DNA from: GWE2-42-39 sp034003625
GTDB taxonomy: Bacteria > Bacteroidota > Bacteroidia > Bacteroidales > Prolixibacteraceae
Length of the DNA: 64,000 bases
Direction: 5' to 3'
Assembly: GCA_034003625.1 (NCBI GenBank)
Contig: JAVEYG010000011.1
Location: 52,172-116,171 of the forward strand
Made by a program: the position numbers and the translations under genes
Notes under the pieces: model-generated
The model's input: only the letters and a program-made list of their open reading frames with translations
The model's database searches: none
Told to the model about the DNA's origin: nothing
Shown here: positions 9,677-18,576 of the stretch, piece after piece
How the letters are laid out: each line of letters starts with the position of its first letter
Numbering within the stretch: position 1 is the first letter of the stretch

Positions 9677-10120
9677 TCAATTTATATTAAATTGCTTTAC
9701 CAATGGCATGGCATTATCTGTCTGCACCTGAATAATAACTTCGTACACACCTGCCGGCCAGCCATTATCAGGACAGGAAAGGTTGGAATACAATTCGACT
9801 GTACTGCCATTGTCCCCTGAATTGAGCACCACACTGCCGATTTCCAATTTTGTATCGCCGTAATACATCCAGCTAAATTTCACTTTTGTACCCGAGGGGG
9901 CGTATTTCAACAGGCAACTGGCATAAATAACCGGCGTGGATACAGGAATATCCAGATGATCCTGATCGCAAAGGTTACCGGTTAAACTGGTACAAACTTT
10001 GGCATCCGATAATTTTGCAGTAGACACATTGCATTGGCAACCACCTTCGCCCAGATTGCCACCCAGAATGAAAAAAACGGCAGCAATAACAAAAACTGAA
10101 ATGAGGATTGGTTTTCGCAT
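9677..10120 (-). CDS. Small membrane-anchored Cys-rich protein, paralogue of the gene at 4464
   Basis: 147 aa from the start MRKPILISV. A start 90 bp further upstream (10210) is possible, but it adds a sequence absent from the paralogue. N-terminal hydrophobic helix, then G-E-G-G-C-Q-C-N, then the same fold as the 148-aa paralogue: KFSWMYYGDTKLEI, NGWPAGVYEVIIQVQTDNA, KQFNIN. Cysteine positions are conserved between the two copies except for one extra Cys (LSCPDNGW). It lies upstream of the histidine kinase gene with a 95-bp gap, so the two copies bracket the kinase/regulator genes. Function unknown. The duplication ties the kinase region and the exported-protein group together as one locus. 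Confidence 0.75.
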   Translation of the reverse strand: MRKPILISVFVIAAVFFILGGNLGEGGCQCNVSTAKLSDAKVCTSLTGNLCDQDHLDIPVSTPVIYASCLLKYAPSGTKVKFSWMYYGDTKLEIGSVVLNSGDNGSTVELYSNLSCPDNGWPAGVYEVIIQVQTDNAMPLVKQFNIN

Positions 10121-10662
10121 ATATCGAGGTTTTGGTTTTTTCCTCAAATTACAAAATATAAACGTCATTTGAAACAGCCAAAAACAAAATGGCGTCAGGC
10201 TGAAATACATTTTCAGGAATTTTTATCGCAGCCTGCTCCACAATGGCCAATCCCGTTACAAACAATGTTTCGGTTTTGTCTCCTTCCCGATAAATCTCTT
10301 ATATTTGACAGAAGAATTGTTCAAAACCTCATTCAGAACACAAAAACAGTTCAGAAAAAAATCTCCGGCTGTAGCAGCAACCTGTTTTTTGTATTATTTT
10401 TAGCTAAACTAATCGTGCTTTTTCGGGATAAAAGCCCTGAATCCGGATGCGCGGTTGTATTTTTCAGGGATTAAAATACATATAAGGTTTCAATGAGAGC
10501 AGATCATAAAGGATTGTATCCGACAAGGCATATTTCAGAAAATACATCCCAAACCCTTGAAAAGCCCGGAAACAGCTATGTGCAGTAACAAATACAAATA
10601 TATCGGGAACGGGTGTTCCGGAAAAACTTCCGATACACAGGTCCCTTGTAACTCCCGGAATT
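10121..10662. other. 542-bp non-coding gap between divergent genes
   Basis: This separates the minus-strand Cys-rich protein from the plus-strand ABC exporter. No ORF here has a convincing start or protein-like composition, and no tRNA-like fold was seen. It holds a promoter-like pair (10275-10307) and an inverted repeat CCCTGAA (10435-10441) with TTCAGGG (10463-10469), loop 21 nt. Together these suggest a long 5' leader or a small RNA, but nothing recognisable. Confidence 0.5.
10275..10307 (+). promoter_or_regulatory. Putative Bacteroidota-type promoter (TTTG ... TATATTTG)
   Basis: TTTG at 10275-10278 and TATATTTG (a TAnnTTTG match) at 10300-10307 are separated by 21 bp, close to the Bacteroidota -33/-7 arrangement. 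It would fire toward the ABC exporter gene at 10663, leaving a leader of about 345 nt. The spacing is at the long end, and this is a pattern match only. Confidence 0.35.
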
Positions 10663-13600
10663 ATGTACGAAGGAATTATTGAAACGCTGATCAAACTTTT
10701 TGCAATCATTACCGATTACCGGAGAGATTTGCCCGACGAAAGCAAAACGCTCGTTGAATCGTACCTGAAGGAAAACCTGAACAGTGAAATGGCAGGCAAG
10801 TACATGGAAAGTTATCAGGAGTACGTAAACTATTACCATATTGAACACAGGGAAATACTGTATCGTGAAAACGGACAGGAAAAACGATTTATCAACAAAA
10901 AATACCTGAATGATATTTGCAGCGATATTGTTTCGCATTACGATCTGGAAACCCGTTTCCTGATTGTTTCCCAACTCCTCAACTTCATCAATAAGCCGGG
11001 CGGCCTCCACATCGACGACCTGATCATGGTGAACGTAGTAGCCCGCGGGCTGAAAATCGACTATCGTGAATATGAAAATCTGTACCGTTTTTTCCTGTTT
11101 TCGATCGAAAAGGTAAAAGACAAAGATTGCCTGTTTGTTGTAAACGGGAATCCCGACGGATACCCAGACAAGGAAATCAACCATCTGTACCGTGAAAACC
11201 AGCAGGTTGAAATACGTCTCATCCGGGTCAACAGTACCAACACGCTTTTTTTCAAATACTGGGGCCCGCGTAACCTCTATATGAACGGGCACCGGCTCGA
11301 CCAGCACCGCCTGTACATGTTCCCTCCGGGCGGAATACTGAAAACATCGCGCATCATACCGATTTACTACAGCAGTATCATGACCCGTTTTATCCAGGAA
11401 CGGGGGAAACCACGTATAGTGCTGAACGCAGAAAATATTGAATACCGTTTTAACCGAAGGGTTTACGGGCTGCACCCGTTTAGCTTCCAGGAACGTTCAG
11501 GCGATCTGGTCGGCATATTGGGAGGAAGCGGGGTGGGCAAGACCACCCTGTTGAATGTATTGAACGGGAAACTGAAACCAGCCCGTGGCAACATAAGCAT
11601 CAATGGGTACAACCTCCACGATCCGGAAAATAAAGAAATCCTGAAAGGGGTGATCGGGTATGTTCCGCAGGACGACCTGCTTCTCGAAGAGCTGACCGTT
11701 TATCAGAACTTAGAGTTTAATGCCCGGTTTTGTTTTGGAAGCATCAGCAACGAAGAGATTGAAGCGATTGTGGAACAGGCATTAGTCGATTTCGATTTGG
11801 TGGAGGCCAGTGATTTAGTGGTGGGAAACCCGCTGAAAAAGATATTGAGCGGCGGTCAGCGAAAACGCCTCAACATTGCCTTAGAGCTGATGCGCGAACC
11901 CTCTATCCTGTTTGTGGACGAACCTACTTCCGGCCTGTCTTCAGCTGATTCGGAAAAAGTAATGTACCTGTTAAAACGCCAGTGTTTAAAGGGGAAACTG
12001 GTATTTGCAAATATCCATCAACCGTCAAGCGACATCTACAAGTTGTTCGACCGCATGATCGTGATGGACAAGGGAGGACGGGTGGTTTTCTTCGGAAACC
12101 CGATGGATGCAATTACCTATTTCAAACACCAGGCCAACTACATCAATCCCGACGAAAGCGAATGCCTTTCCTGCGGGAACGTGAAAACCGAGCAGCCCCT
12201 GAGCATTATCCAGGCCCGGATGGTCGACCCTTTTGGGAAAAGCATCCGCCGCCGGAAAATATCGCCCGAGGAATGGTACCAGAAATACAGGCAGAATGTA
12301 GAACCCCGGGTAACCGACTTCATGAAAGCAAACCCGGTAGAACAGGAAAAATTCCCGGAAGTAAACTTCAGTACCCCGAAATGGTTCCGGCAATTCAAAT
12401 TATTTCTAAAAAGAGATTTCGCCACCAAAAAATCGAACCGGCAATACCTTGCCATCGCTTTGCTCGAAGCGCCTGTTCTGGCCCTGATCCTCGGATTTTT
12501 CTCTAAATATTCGGAACATGGCAAATACCTGTTCAGCGAAAATGTAAATATCCCGGCATTCCTGTTTATGAGCGTGGTGGTCGCCCTTTTCACCGGGTTG
12601 ATCATCAGCGCCGAAGAAATTTTCAAAGATCGAAAAATCCGCAAGCGGGAAGAATTCCTGAACCTCAGCAAAGGCGCCTATTTTGCCTCCAAAATTATCA
12701 TACTGATGATTATTTCGGCTGTACAGATGGCTTCATTCGTCGTGGTTGGTCATTCCATGCTTGAAATACAGGGACTAAGTTTTTCCACCTGGGCCATTTT
12801 GTTCTCAACGGCCTGTTTTGCCAACCTGCTGGGACTGAACCTTTCGGCAGGTATGGATTCGGCAGTCGCTATTTATGTGCTGGTGCCCCTCCTTTTGGTG
12901 CCTCAGCTTTTGTTAAGCGGCGTGATTGTCGATTTCAATAAAATGCACCATTCATTGGCCAGTTACGACCGAACCCCGGTTATTGGCGATTTTATGATAT
13001 CGCGCTGGTCTTATGAGGCCCTGGCCGTCAATCAGTTTAAAAACAACGACTACCGGCAGCATATTTTCAATGAAGAGGTCAAAAAAAATGAACTGGCTTT
13101 TCTCGCATATTATCAGTTGCCCGAAGTGGGGAATTATCTGAAAATGTACCGCGCCCACCTGAGAAATAACGAACCGGAAGAAGCAGCCCGGCATACAGGT
13201 GTCCTGAGAAACTCATTTTCAGATTTATCAGAATTGGTAAAACCTTTTTCCGATTCGGTATACAGCCTCATCGGGATGATCGGGTACAAACCACTGAACG
13301 AAAAAGAAATTGCATTATTGTTCGCTTTTCTCGACAAGGCGACATCCGAATACCAGAAACAATATACAAACGCATCGAATGTATTGGAAGCAAAATACGA
13401 TTTTCTGTTGTCGAAATTTGGTGGCGATAAAAACAAAATGATCGGTTTCAGGAACAAATATGTAAACAAAAAATTAGAAACATTAGTGCGCGACAAGTAT
13501 TCACCCGATAAATTGTACCTGTCGGACAACCGTATATACCAGGGAGACGAGCCCATTTTCCGGCATCCGGTATACCGTAACGGGAGCGCCCATTTTTATG

Positions 13601-13833
13601 CTGCATACAAATACATTGGCAACCTGAAAATTGATACGATACTGTTCAACATCATTGTCATCTGGTTGTTTACCGGTTTTATGATGATATCGCTGTATTT
13701 CGATCTCCTGCGCAAGTTAATCACATATATCGAAAAATGGCGGATCACCCGGCAGGCCGAGTTACGTGAACGGATATTCAACAACCCAATGGCATTTATG
13801 AAACGCGACCGGCGACAGCAGAAAGAACAATGA
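10663..13833 (+). CDS. ABCG-like ABC transporter, fused ATPase and permease
   Basis: 1056 aa. Residues 1-150 form a helical N-terminal domain reminiscent of TerB-like folds (inference). Residues about 150-260 are a beta-rich FHA-like stretch. The ATPase spans about 265-480: Walker A GGSGVGKTT (about 287-295), signature LSGGQRKR (about 395) and Walker B ILFVDEPTSGL (about 414). ABC-2 type membrane helices follow at about 605-760, then a large loop (about 770-975) and a last helix near 985-1005 (IIVIWLFTGFMMISLYF). The order ATPase then permease in one chain is that of ABCG (White) half-transporters, although at over 1000 residues it is much longer than those. Substrate unknown. It has no obvious partner gene; the neighbours on both sides are on the opposite strand. 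Confidence 0.9.
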   Translation: MYEGIIETLIKLFAIITDYRRDLPDESKTLVESYLKENLNSEMAGKYMESYQEYVNYYHIEHREILYRENGQEKRFINKKYLNDICSDIVSHYDLETRFLIVSQLLNFINKPGGLHIDDLIMVNVVARGLKIDYREYENLYRFFLFSIEKVKDKDCLFVVNGNPDGYPDKEINHLYRENQQVEIRLIRVNSTNTLFFKYWGPRNLYMNGHRLDQHRLYMFPPGGILKTSRIIPIYYSSIMTRFIQERGKPRIVLNAENIEYRFNRRVYGLHPFSFQERSGDLVGILGGSGVGKTTLLNVLNGKLKPARGNISINGYNLHDPENKEILKGVIGYVPQDDLLLEELTVYQNLEFNARFCFGSISNEEIEAIVEQALVDFDLVEASDLVVGNPLKKILSGGQRKRLNIALELMREPSILFVDEPTSGLSSADSEKVMYLLKRQCLKGKLVFANIHQPSSDIYKLFDRMIVMDKGGRVVFFGNPMDAITYFKHQANYINPDESECLSCGNVKTEQPLSIIQARMVDPFGKSIRRRKISPEEWYQKYRQNVEPRVTDFMKANPVEQEKFPEVNFSTPKWFRQFKLFLKRDFATKKSNRQYLAIALLEAPVLALILGFFSKYSEHGKYLFSENVNIPAFLFMSVVVALFTGLIISAEEIFKDRKIRKREEFLNLSKGAYFASKIIILMIISAVQMASFVVVGHSMLEIQGLSFSTWAILFSTACFANLLGLNLSAGMDSAVAIYVLVPLLLVPQLLLSGVIVDFNKMHHSLASYDRTPVIGDFMISRWSYEALAVNQFKNNDYRQHIFNEEVKKNELAFLAYYQLPEVGNYLKMYRAHLRNNEPEEAARHTGVLRNSFSDLSELVKPFSDSVYSLIGMIGYKPLNEKEIALLFAFLDKATSEYQKQYTNASNVLEAKYDFLLSKFGGDKNKMIGFRNKYVNKKLETLVRDKYSPDKLYLSDNRIYQGDEPIFRHPVYRNGSAHFYAAYKYIGNLKIDTILFNIIVIWLFTGFMMISLYFDLLRKLITYIEKWRITRQAELRERIFNNPMAFMKRDRRQQKEQ

Positions 13834-13947
13834 CAACAAATATCCGGATTACAAAATGACCAGACAACCGCAATAAAAAAAAATAACCCTTCTTAACAGA
13901 TATACAGTTTATTATAAACATTTCTCTGTGTTGAATTTTCCGGTAAA

Positions 13948-15027
13948 TCAAAGAAATTCATCCAGTTCCCGGGCTCTTAACCGGTCAACTACCTGTTTTA
14001 TATTTTCAGTACGGTTGCGCTTGCAAACCAGTACCATATTGCCCTCTTTCACCACAATCACATCGTCCATTCCCACTACTGCAAGTAATCCGTCGGACGC
14101 CCATACATACGATCCTTTTGTATCCTGAAAGATAACCTCTCCGATGCTGGCATTCCTGTTTTCGTCTTTTTCGGTGTACTGATATATCTGTTCCCAGCTT
14201 CCCAGATCATTCCAGCCAAAATCCCCCTGAACCATAAAAACATTACCGGCTTTTTCCATTATGCCATAATCGACAGACACTGACTCCAACTGGGGATAAA
14301 TCTCAGCAAGCATTTTCTCATATGTATCAGAACCAACTGTTCTCGCAATTTCCAGTAGTGAAGCATACAATCCAGGAAAAAAATGTTCAACAGCTTTTAG
14401 AAAAACGGAAACCTTGAACACAAATATTCCGGCATTCCAGAAAAATCTTCCGGAAGATAAATATTGCATCGCCGTTTCCTGTTCCGGCTTTTCAACAAAA
14501 CGACTGACCGTAAAAGAGCGGATGTCCTGTCCGTTCGTTAATTCATCTCCAATTTCAATGTAACCGTAGCCGGTAGCCGGAGTATCAGGAGTGATCCCGA
14601 TGGTAACAATCCCCTCACTCCCGGAAGCAGTTTCTACAGCCAGCATAATGGTTTGCTGAAAAAGTTTGTCATTTCCGATCAGGTGGTCGGATGGAGAAAC
14701 AACCATCACCGCCCCGGGATTATTGTTTGCAAGTACCAATGCCGACAGACTGATGGCCGGCAAGGTATTTCGACCCACTGGTTCATAGATCAGGTTCTTT
14801 TTCGGAAGCCGGCAGGCTTGTTCTTCCAGAATTTTCTTCTGACCTGCATTTGAAATGATAAAAATATTTTCTTCCGGAACAAACCGGGCAAAACGGTTGA
14901 TAGTGGACTGCAAAAGTGACTTATCTCCAGAAATAGTCAAAAACTGTTTAGGTTTTGCTTTTCGGCTCCGTGGCCAGAAACGGGTCCCTGCTCCCCCCGC
15001 CATAATCAGGCAATGAAGATTTTCCAT
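13948..15027 (-). CDS. manC: Mannose-1-phosphate guanylyltransferase
   Basis: 359 aa, a normal length for the single-function enzyme without the isomerase domain. Nucleotide-binding motif MAGGAGTRFWPRSR at the N-terminus, followed by KPKQFL. The catalytic region VSPSDHLI and the sugar-site motifs EKP and FFWNAGIFVF are present, as is VDYGIMEKA with GDFGWNDLGSW. It converts mannose-1-phosphate and GTP to GDP-mannose in the cytoplasm. It is the last gene of a minus-strand trio with the nucleotidylyltransferase/GHMP kinase fusion (17 bp upstream) and the GDP-mannose 3,5-epimerase-like gene, so its GDP-mannose probably feeds that epimerase. Assignment by motif is firm; the pathway end product is inference. 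Confidence 0.93.
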   Translation of the reverse strand: MENLHCLIMAGGAGTRFWPRSRKAKPKQFLTISGDKSLLQSTINRFARFVPEENIFIISNAGQKKILEEQACRLPKKNLIYEPVGRNTLPAISLSALVLANNNPGAVMVVSPSDHLIGNDKLFQQTIMLAVETASGSEGIVTIGITPDTPATGYGYIEIGDELTNGQDIRSFTVSRFVEKPEQETAMQYLSSGRFFWNAGIFVFKVSVFLKAVEHFFPGLYASLLEIARTVGSDTYEKMLAEIYPQLESVSVDYGIMEKAGNVFMVQGDFGWNDLGSWEQIYQYTEKDENRNASIGEVIFQDTKGSYVWASDGLLAVVGMDDVIVVKEGNMVLVCKRNRTENIKQVVDRLRARELDEFL

Positions 15028-15044
15028 TTGATTTGATCCCAGTA

Positions 15045-16181
15045 TTAATAACGTACCTTAATTTTTAAAGCTCCTTCAACCGGCTCCTCCGACGCAATGA
15101 TGGCATAGCCTCCACCGCATCCCGACGTAATTGCTCCCGGGTATCTGCCAATATATTTTGATTCCATTTCATCCAAAACCCATGTAGGAACAGTATATGG
15201 TAAAATCTTTTTCCAGGCATAAAAAGTTTTCGTCATCGATTCCCCTAACATCCGAACATTCTTCGCCATGATAGCATCGTAACATTCCTGTCCCGCACTT
15301 CCCAGTTCTTTTATCAGTTCTTTTTCGAGATGCTGTTCCCTGAGCGGATCGTACCCACAGGGGCGAGGTGAAAGCGGTACAAAATGAAGTACATCGGAAA
15401 GCCATTCGCAAGTGGCCTTATCAGTTGTATTTTCGATATCCGACGGCCAGTAGCTTCCATCATAATCGAGCCGGCTCACGCCGGGGACCAAAAGTCCAAT
15501 ATGATCCTGGGAGCCCGACACATAGTTACTTCCCGGAGGATTCTCGGCGCCAAATAAAAGTTGGGCATTGCGTTCCGGGTTGCCTTCAGGTATCTTACCG
15601 CCCCAAAGTTCAAGAGCTACCCGTCGGGAACTGGTGGCCATTCCCGAACGGTCATTGAAATCAATGGTTGGCCATATCCGGGCAACAACCACCGACCCGG
15701 GATGGATTTCCGAAACCCAGGGTTGGTCCATCCATCCTCCTGCAATACATACGCGATACGGAAACTGCAGCTCTTGTTTCGATGACGAACTCGACCGGAC
15801 AGGCAATCCTTTTTCAGGAATCCGTTCCAAAACAATCAACACCACATTGTTTTCCTTACACAGCCGTGCTTTTTCTTCCGTAAAACCATCTGTATTTACA
15901 ACAAAAATATCGGGTTTTATCCGCTTCATGTCCTCTTCAAAATCAAGCATGCCGCGACCGGATGAAACAAAAGCTTTGTATACATATTTGATGGAGCCAA
16001 CCATATAAACACGTTCATCCTGTGTAAAATATGGTTTTTTTCCTTTCAGTTCGAGTATATTGTCATCCTGGCCAACACTGACATATAGTTTCCCGTATTG
16101 GGCAGCCGTTTTAAAAAATGCCACGTGTCCGGCATGAAGCAAGTCGTAACAACCGCTCACCAAAACTTTTTTATCATTCAT
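15045..16181 (-). CDS. Bifunctional nucleotidylyltransferase / GHMP-type sugar kinase
   Basis: 378 aa with two domains. Residues 1-130 are a cytidylyltransferase-like Rossmann fold: HxGH motif (H16-A-G-H19), then a K-rich stretch and YFTQDERVYMVGSIKYV, as in TagD/RfaE-type enzymes that activate a phosphorylated sugar or alcohol. Residues about 142-378 look like a GHMP kinase. The N-terminal motif RVCIAGGWMDQP resembles the RISFAGGGTD of sugar kinases, SGSQDHIGLLVPG stands for the ATP loop, and the C-terminal ITSGCGGGYAII is motif 3. The domain order (transferase first) and the pairing with GDP-mannose genes suggest that one sugar is phosphorylated at C1 and then activated. The substrate cannot be read from sequence; heptose, fucose or L-galactose derivatives are all possible. 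Confidence 0.75.
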   Translation of the reverse strand: MNDKKVLVSGCYDLLHAGHVAFFKTAAQYGKLYVSVGQDDNILELKGKKPYFTQDERVYMVGSIKYVYKAFVSSGRGMLDFEEDMKRIKPDIFVVNTDGFTEEKARLCKENNVVLIVLERIPEKGLPVRSSSSSKQELQFPYRVCIAGGWMDQPWVSEIHPGSVVVARIWPTIDFNDRSGMATSSRRVALELWGGKIPEGNPERNAQLLFGAENPPGSNYVSGSQDHIGLLVPGVSRLDYDGSYWPSDIENTTDKATCEWLSDVLHFVPLSPRPCGYDPLREQHLEKELIKELGSAGQECYDAIMAKNVRMLGESMTKTFYAWKKILPYTVPTWVLDEMESKYIGRYPGAITSGCGGGYAIIASEEPVEGALKIKVRY

Positions 16182-16313
16182 TGAGTTAATTTTAGCTCCC
16201 CCTGCCTCCTTTTCCCGGAAAGTTGGGGCCCTTTGACTATTTTATGGCCTTTTGTTCTTACTATCAAAAATAATTTTCTGAATTTCTACGGATCAGTTTC
16301 CGTTACCCGGAAA

Positions 16314-17291
16314 TCAGGATTCCTCTTTTCTCTTCAACATTTCGCTTTTGATCCAATCGTAGGTTTTCCTCATGCCGGCGACTAAGGGATAGCTTGGTTC
16401 CCAGCCCAGATATTTTCGGATAAGCGTATTGTCGCTGTTCCGCCCGCGAACGCCTTTGGGGGCATCCAAGTCATACGTGCGTTTTAGTTTGTATCCTGCA
16501 ATATCCTCCACAATGTCAACCAGCCGGTTGATGGAAACCATTTCTGCGCTTCCGAGATTGATTGGCTCCAAGATGTGGCTATACATGATTTTCAGGATAC
16601 CTTCCACGCAATCGTCAATATACATGAACGAACGGGTCTGGTGCCCGTCTCCCCATATGTTGATTTCATCTTTCCCATACAGTTCGCCTTCTATTACTTT
16701 CCGGCACATGGCAGCAGGCGCTTTTTCACGGCCTCCGTCGTATGTTCCGAAAGGCCCGTAAACATTATGGAAACGGGCAACACGGGTCGTAACGCCATAA
16801 TCTTCCATAAAATGACGGCACATCCGTTCCGAAAACAATTTTTCCCATCCGTAGCCGTCTTCAGCCAACGCCGGGTAGGCATCCGATTCTTTCAATCCCG
16901 GATTGTTCGGATCGGTTTGTTTTTCGCCGTTGTATACACAGGCTGACGAGGCATAGAAAAAACGGTCGATGCCTAAATCACGTGCAGCCATCAACAGGTG
17001 GGTGTTGATCAGAACACTCAGCATGCAATCGGCTTTGTTATTTTCAATGAACCCCATGCCGCCCATATCGGCAGCCAGGTTGAAAACCTCGTTAAAACCG
17101 TTCAGTGCGGTGTAGCAATTTTCTATACTGGTCAAATCAAGCACCAGGTTATCCACACCCTCATGTACCTGGTACCACTGGTTCAATGGTTTTTTATCAA
17201 CTGCGCGCACATGATGTCCCATGTCTTTAAGTTTCCGGGCCAAATGGCCGCCAATAAACCCCCCTGCTCCTGCAACTACAATTTTTTTCAT
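16314..17291 (-). CDS. GDP-mannose 3,5-epimerase-like enzyme (extended SDR)
   Basis: 325 aa from MKKIVVAGAGGFIGGH. An in-frame ATG 24 bp upstream is less likely, because the Rossmann strand starts here. NAD-binding G-x-x-G-F-I-G at 8-14. The diagnostic stretch NLAADMGGMGFI matches plant GDP-mannose 3,5-epimerase, as do SSACVY with the catalytic Cys (C118), the Y147-x3-K151 pair, GREKAPAAMCRK, RSFMYIDDCVEG and GVRGRNSDN. The reaction is GDP-D-mannose to GDP-L-galactose or GDP-L-gulose. It is probably in one operon with the downstream fusion kinase and manC, although a 132-bp gap lies between. Bacterial members are usually linked to surface glycans. Retention of the epimerase Cys argues against a plain 4-epimerase. 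Confidence 0.85.
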   Translation of the reverse strand: MKKIVVAGAGGFIGGHLARKLKDMGHHVRAVDKKPLNQWYQVHEGVDNLVLDLTSIENCYTALNGFNEVFNLAADMGGMGFIENNKADCMLSVLINTHLLMAARDLGIDRFFYASSACVYNGEKQTDPNNPGLKESDAYPALAEDGYGWEKLFSERMCRHFMEDYGVTTRVARFHNVYGPFGTYDGGREKAPAAMCRKVIEGELYGKDEINIWGDGHQTRSFMYIDDCVEGILKIMYSHILEPINLGSAEMVSINRLVDIVEDIAGYKLKRTYDLDAPKGVRGRNSDNTLIRKYLGWEPSYPLVAGMRKTYDWIKSEMLKRKEES

Positions 17292-17437
17292 TTTTCTGAT
17301 ATTTAAATTAAACACGACATTATTTTTTCAGAATTATTACCCGGTCAATGCTAAAGATCCCGGTTTCCGACACAAATATCCCTACTTTCAATCAACAATA
17401 CAACATGCTGTTTTTCTGAATGTTAATGCAAAGGTTT

Positions 17438-17453
17438 CCGCAATGCTTTGCGG
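17438..17453. promoter_or_regulatory. Palindrome upstream of lacI-type gene, candidate operator
   Basis: CCGCAA-TGCT-TTGCGG, perfect 6-bp arms, lies between the divergent epimerase and LacI-type genes, about 100 bp before the regulator start. LacI-family proteins bind such dyads, and autoregulation is common. Pattern only. Confidence 0.4.
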
Positions 17454-17463
17454 TAATCAAAAA

Positions 17464-17477
17464 ATGTTTTCAAACAT
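17464..17477. promoter_or_regulatory. Second palindrome upstream of lacI-type gene, candidate operator
   Basis: ATGTTT-TC-AAACAT, perfect 6-bp arms around a 2-bp centre. The length and even spacing fit a LacI-family operator better than the neighbouring CCGCAA dyad. It sits about 42 bp upstream of the -7-like box. Confidence 0.45.
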
Positions 17478-17518
17478 CAAAAGCACGTATCGTAAAGGTT
17501 CACTTACAAATAAAATTT

Positions 17519-17526
17519 TAGCTTTG
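17519..17526 (+). promoter_or_regulatory. -7-like promoter box for lacI-type gene
   Basis: TAGCTTTG matches the Bacteroidota -7 consensus TAnnTTTG and lies 24 bp before the ATG at 17551. A clear TTTG -33 box at the right distance is not visible. Confidence 0.4.
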
Positions 17527-17550
17527 CATAAATAACCTGAATAACCGGGC

Positions 17551-18576
17551 ATGAGCAAACGACATGTTTCCCTGAAGGATATGGCAAAAGAGCTGGGTGT
17601 TTCTGTTTCAACAGTTTCGAGAGCGTTGAAAAACCACCCGGATATCAGTCCTGAAATGACTGCCCGTATCCAACAGCTGGCACACGAACGAAAATACTCG
17701 CCTAACCCGCTTGCCATGGGATTACTCAAACAGCAAACCAAAATGATCGGGGTAATCGTACCCGACCTGGTTACTCATTTTTATTCATCCGTTATTTCAG
17801 GCATTGAAGAAATTGCTAAAAGGCATGGCTACTACATCCTGATCTCGTCGTCGAACGAATCGTTTGAAAAAGAGGTAGAATCGGTTCAAAACCTTATGAA
17901 TACCAGAGTTGAGGGATTGATTGTTTGCCTGAGCCAGGAAACCGGTTCATTTGAACATTTTGAGCCTTTGCTAAAGAATGAAATTCCACTGGTTTTTTTT
18001 GACCGGGTGTGCATGACAGACAAAGTATCAAGTGTGGTTGCCGACAATGCAGAAGCAGCCCGTTCAATAACTTGCCATTTTTATAAAAACGGTTGCCGGA
18101 GAATTGCCTATATTGCCGGGCCCGGGCATCTGAATATCAGTAAAGAACGATTGGACGGGTATCGGCAAGGGCTTCGGGATTGTGGACTAAATATTGATCC
18201 TGATCTGCTCGAAAATTGTAATCTCAGTACCGACGAAGCAATTAAAGCAACGGCCAGGCTACTTGATTCGGGTGCAAAACCCGATGCCATTTTTGGGATC
18301 AATGACACGGTGGCTTTTGCAGCGATGAAAGAAATAAAACAACGCGGATTGCGAATCCCAGACGATATCGCATTAGTTGGTTTTACCGACGAGTTCCATG
18401 CCACGGTGGTTGACCCGCCCCTGACATCCATCACCCATCCGACTTTTGAGATGGGGCAAGAGGTGGCCCGGCTTTTTTTCCGGCAAGTCGGGAATCCCGA
18501 AGCGCCACCGGTTCAAACAATATTAAAAACCCGACTGGTTGTACGAGAATCATCGGTCAGAAAAAATAAAATCTGA
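17551..18576 (+). CDS. LacI-family transcriptional regulator
   Basis: 341 aa, standard length. The helix-turn-helix is at residues 5-30 (VSLKDMAKELGVSVSTVSRAL), with a hinge at about 48-58 (KYSPNPLAMGL). The periplasmic-binding-protein-like effector domain spans 62-335, with IGVIVPDL, FFDRV, GCRRIAYIAGP, PDAIFGINDTVA and VGFTDE. The protein binds DNA as a dimer and responds to a sugar or sugar phosphate. Divergent from the GDP-mannose genes and convergent with the sulfatase/GH28 run, it could control either. The palindromes in its own promoter region suggest autoregulation. Immediately after its stop, on the other strand, lies a decayed GH140-like gene, so it may be a leftover regulator of the duplicated enzyme cassette. 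Confidence 0.93.
   Translation: MSKRHVSLKDMAKELGVSVSTVSRALKNHPDISPEMTARIQQLAHERKYSPNPLAMGLLKQQTKMIGVIVPDLVTHFYSSVISGIEEIAKRHGYYILISSSNESFEKEVESVQNLMNTRVEGLIVCLSQETGSFEHFEPLLKNEIPLVFFDRVCMTDKVSSVVADNAEAARSITCHFYKNGCRRIAYIAGPGHLNISKERLDGYRQGLRDCGLNIDPDLLENCNLSTDEAIKATARLLDSGAKPDAIFGINDTVAFAAMKEIKQRGLRIPDDIALVGFTDEFHATVVDPPLTSITHPTFEMGQEVARLFFRQVGNPEAPPVQTILKTRLVVRESSVRKNKI

Noticed and set aside
10576..11475. 299-codon minus-strand open frame
   Set aside because: Lies antisense over the start of the ABC exporter, whose frame has clear family features; composition is that of a shadow.
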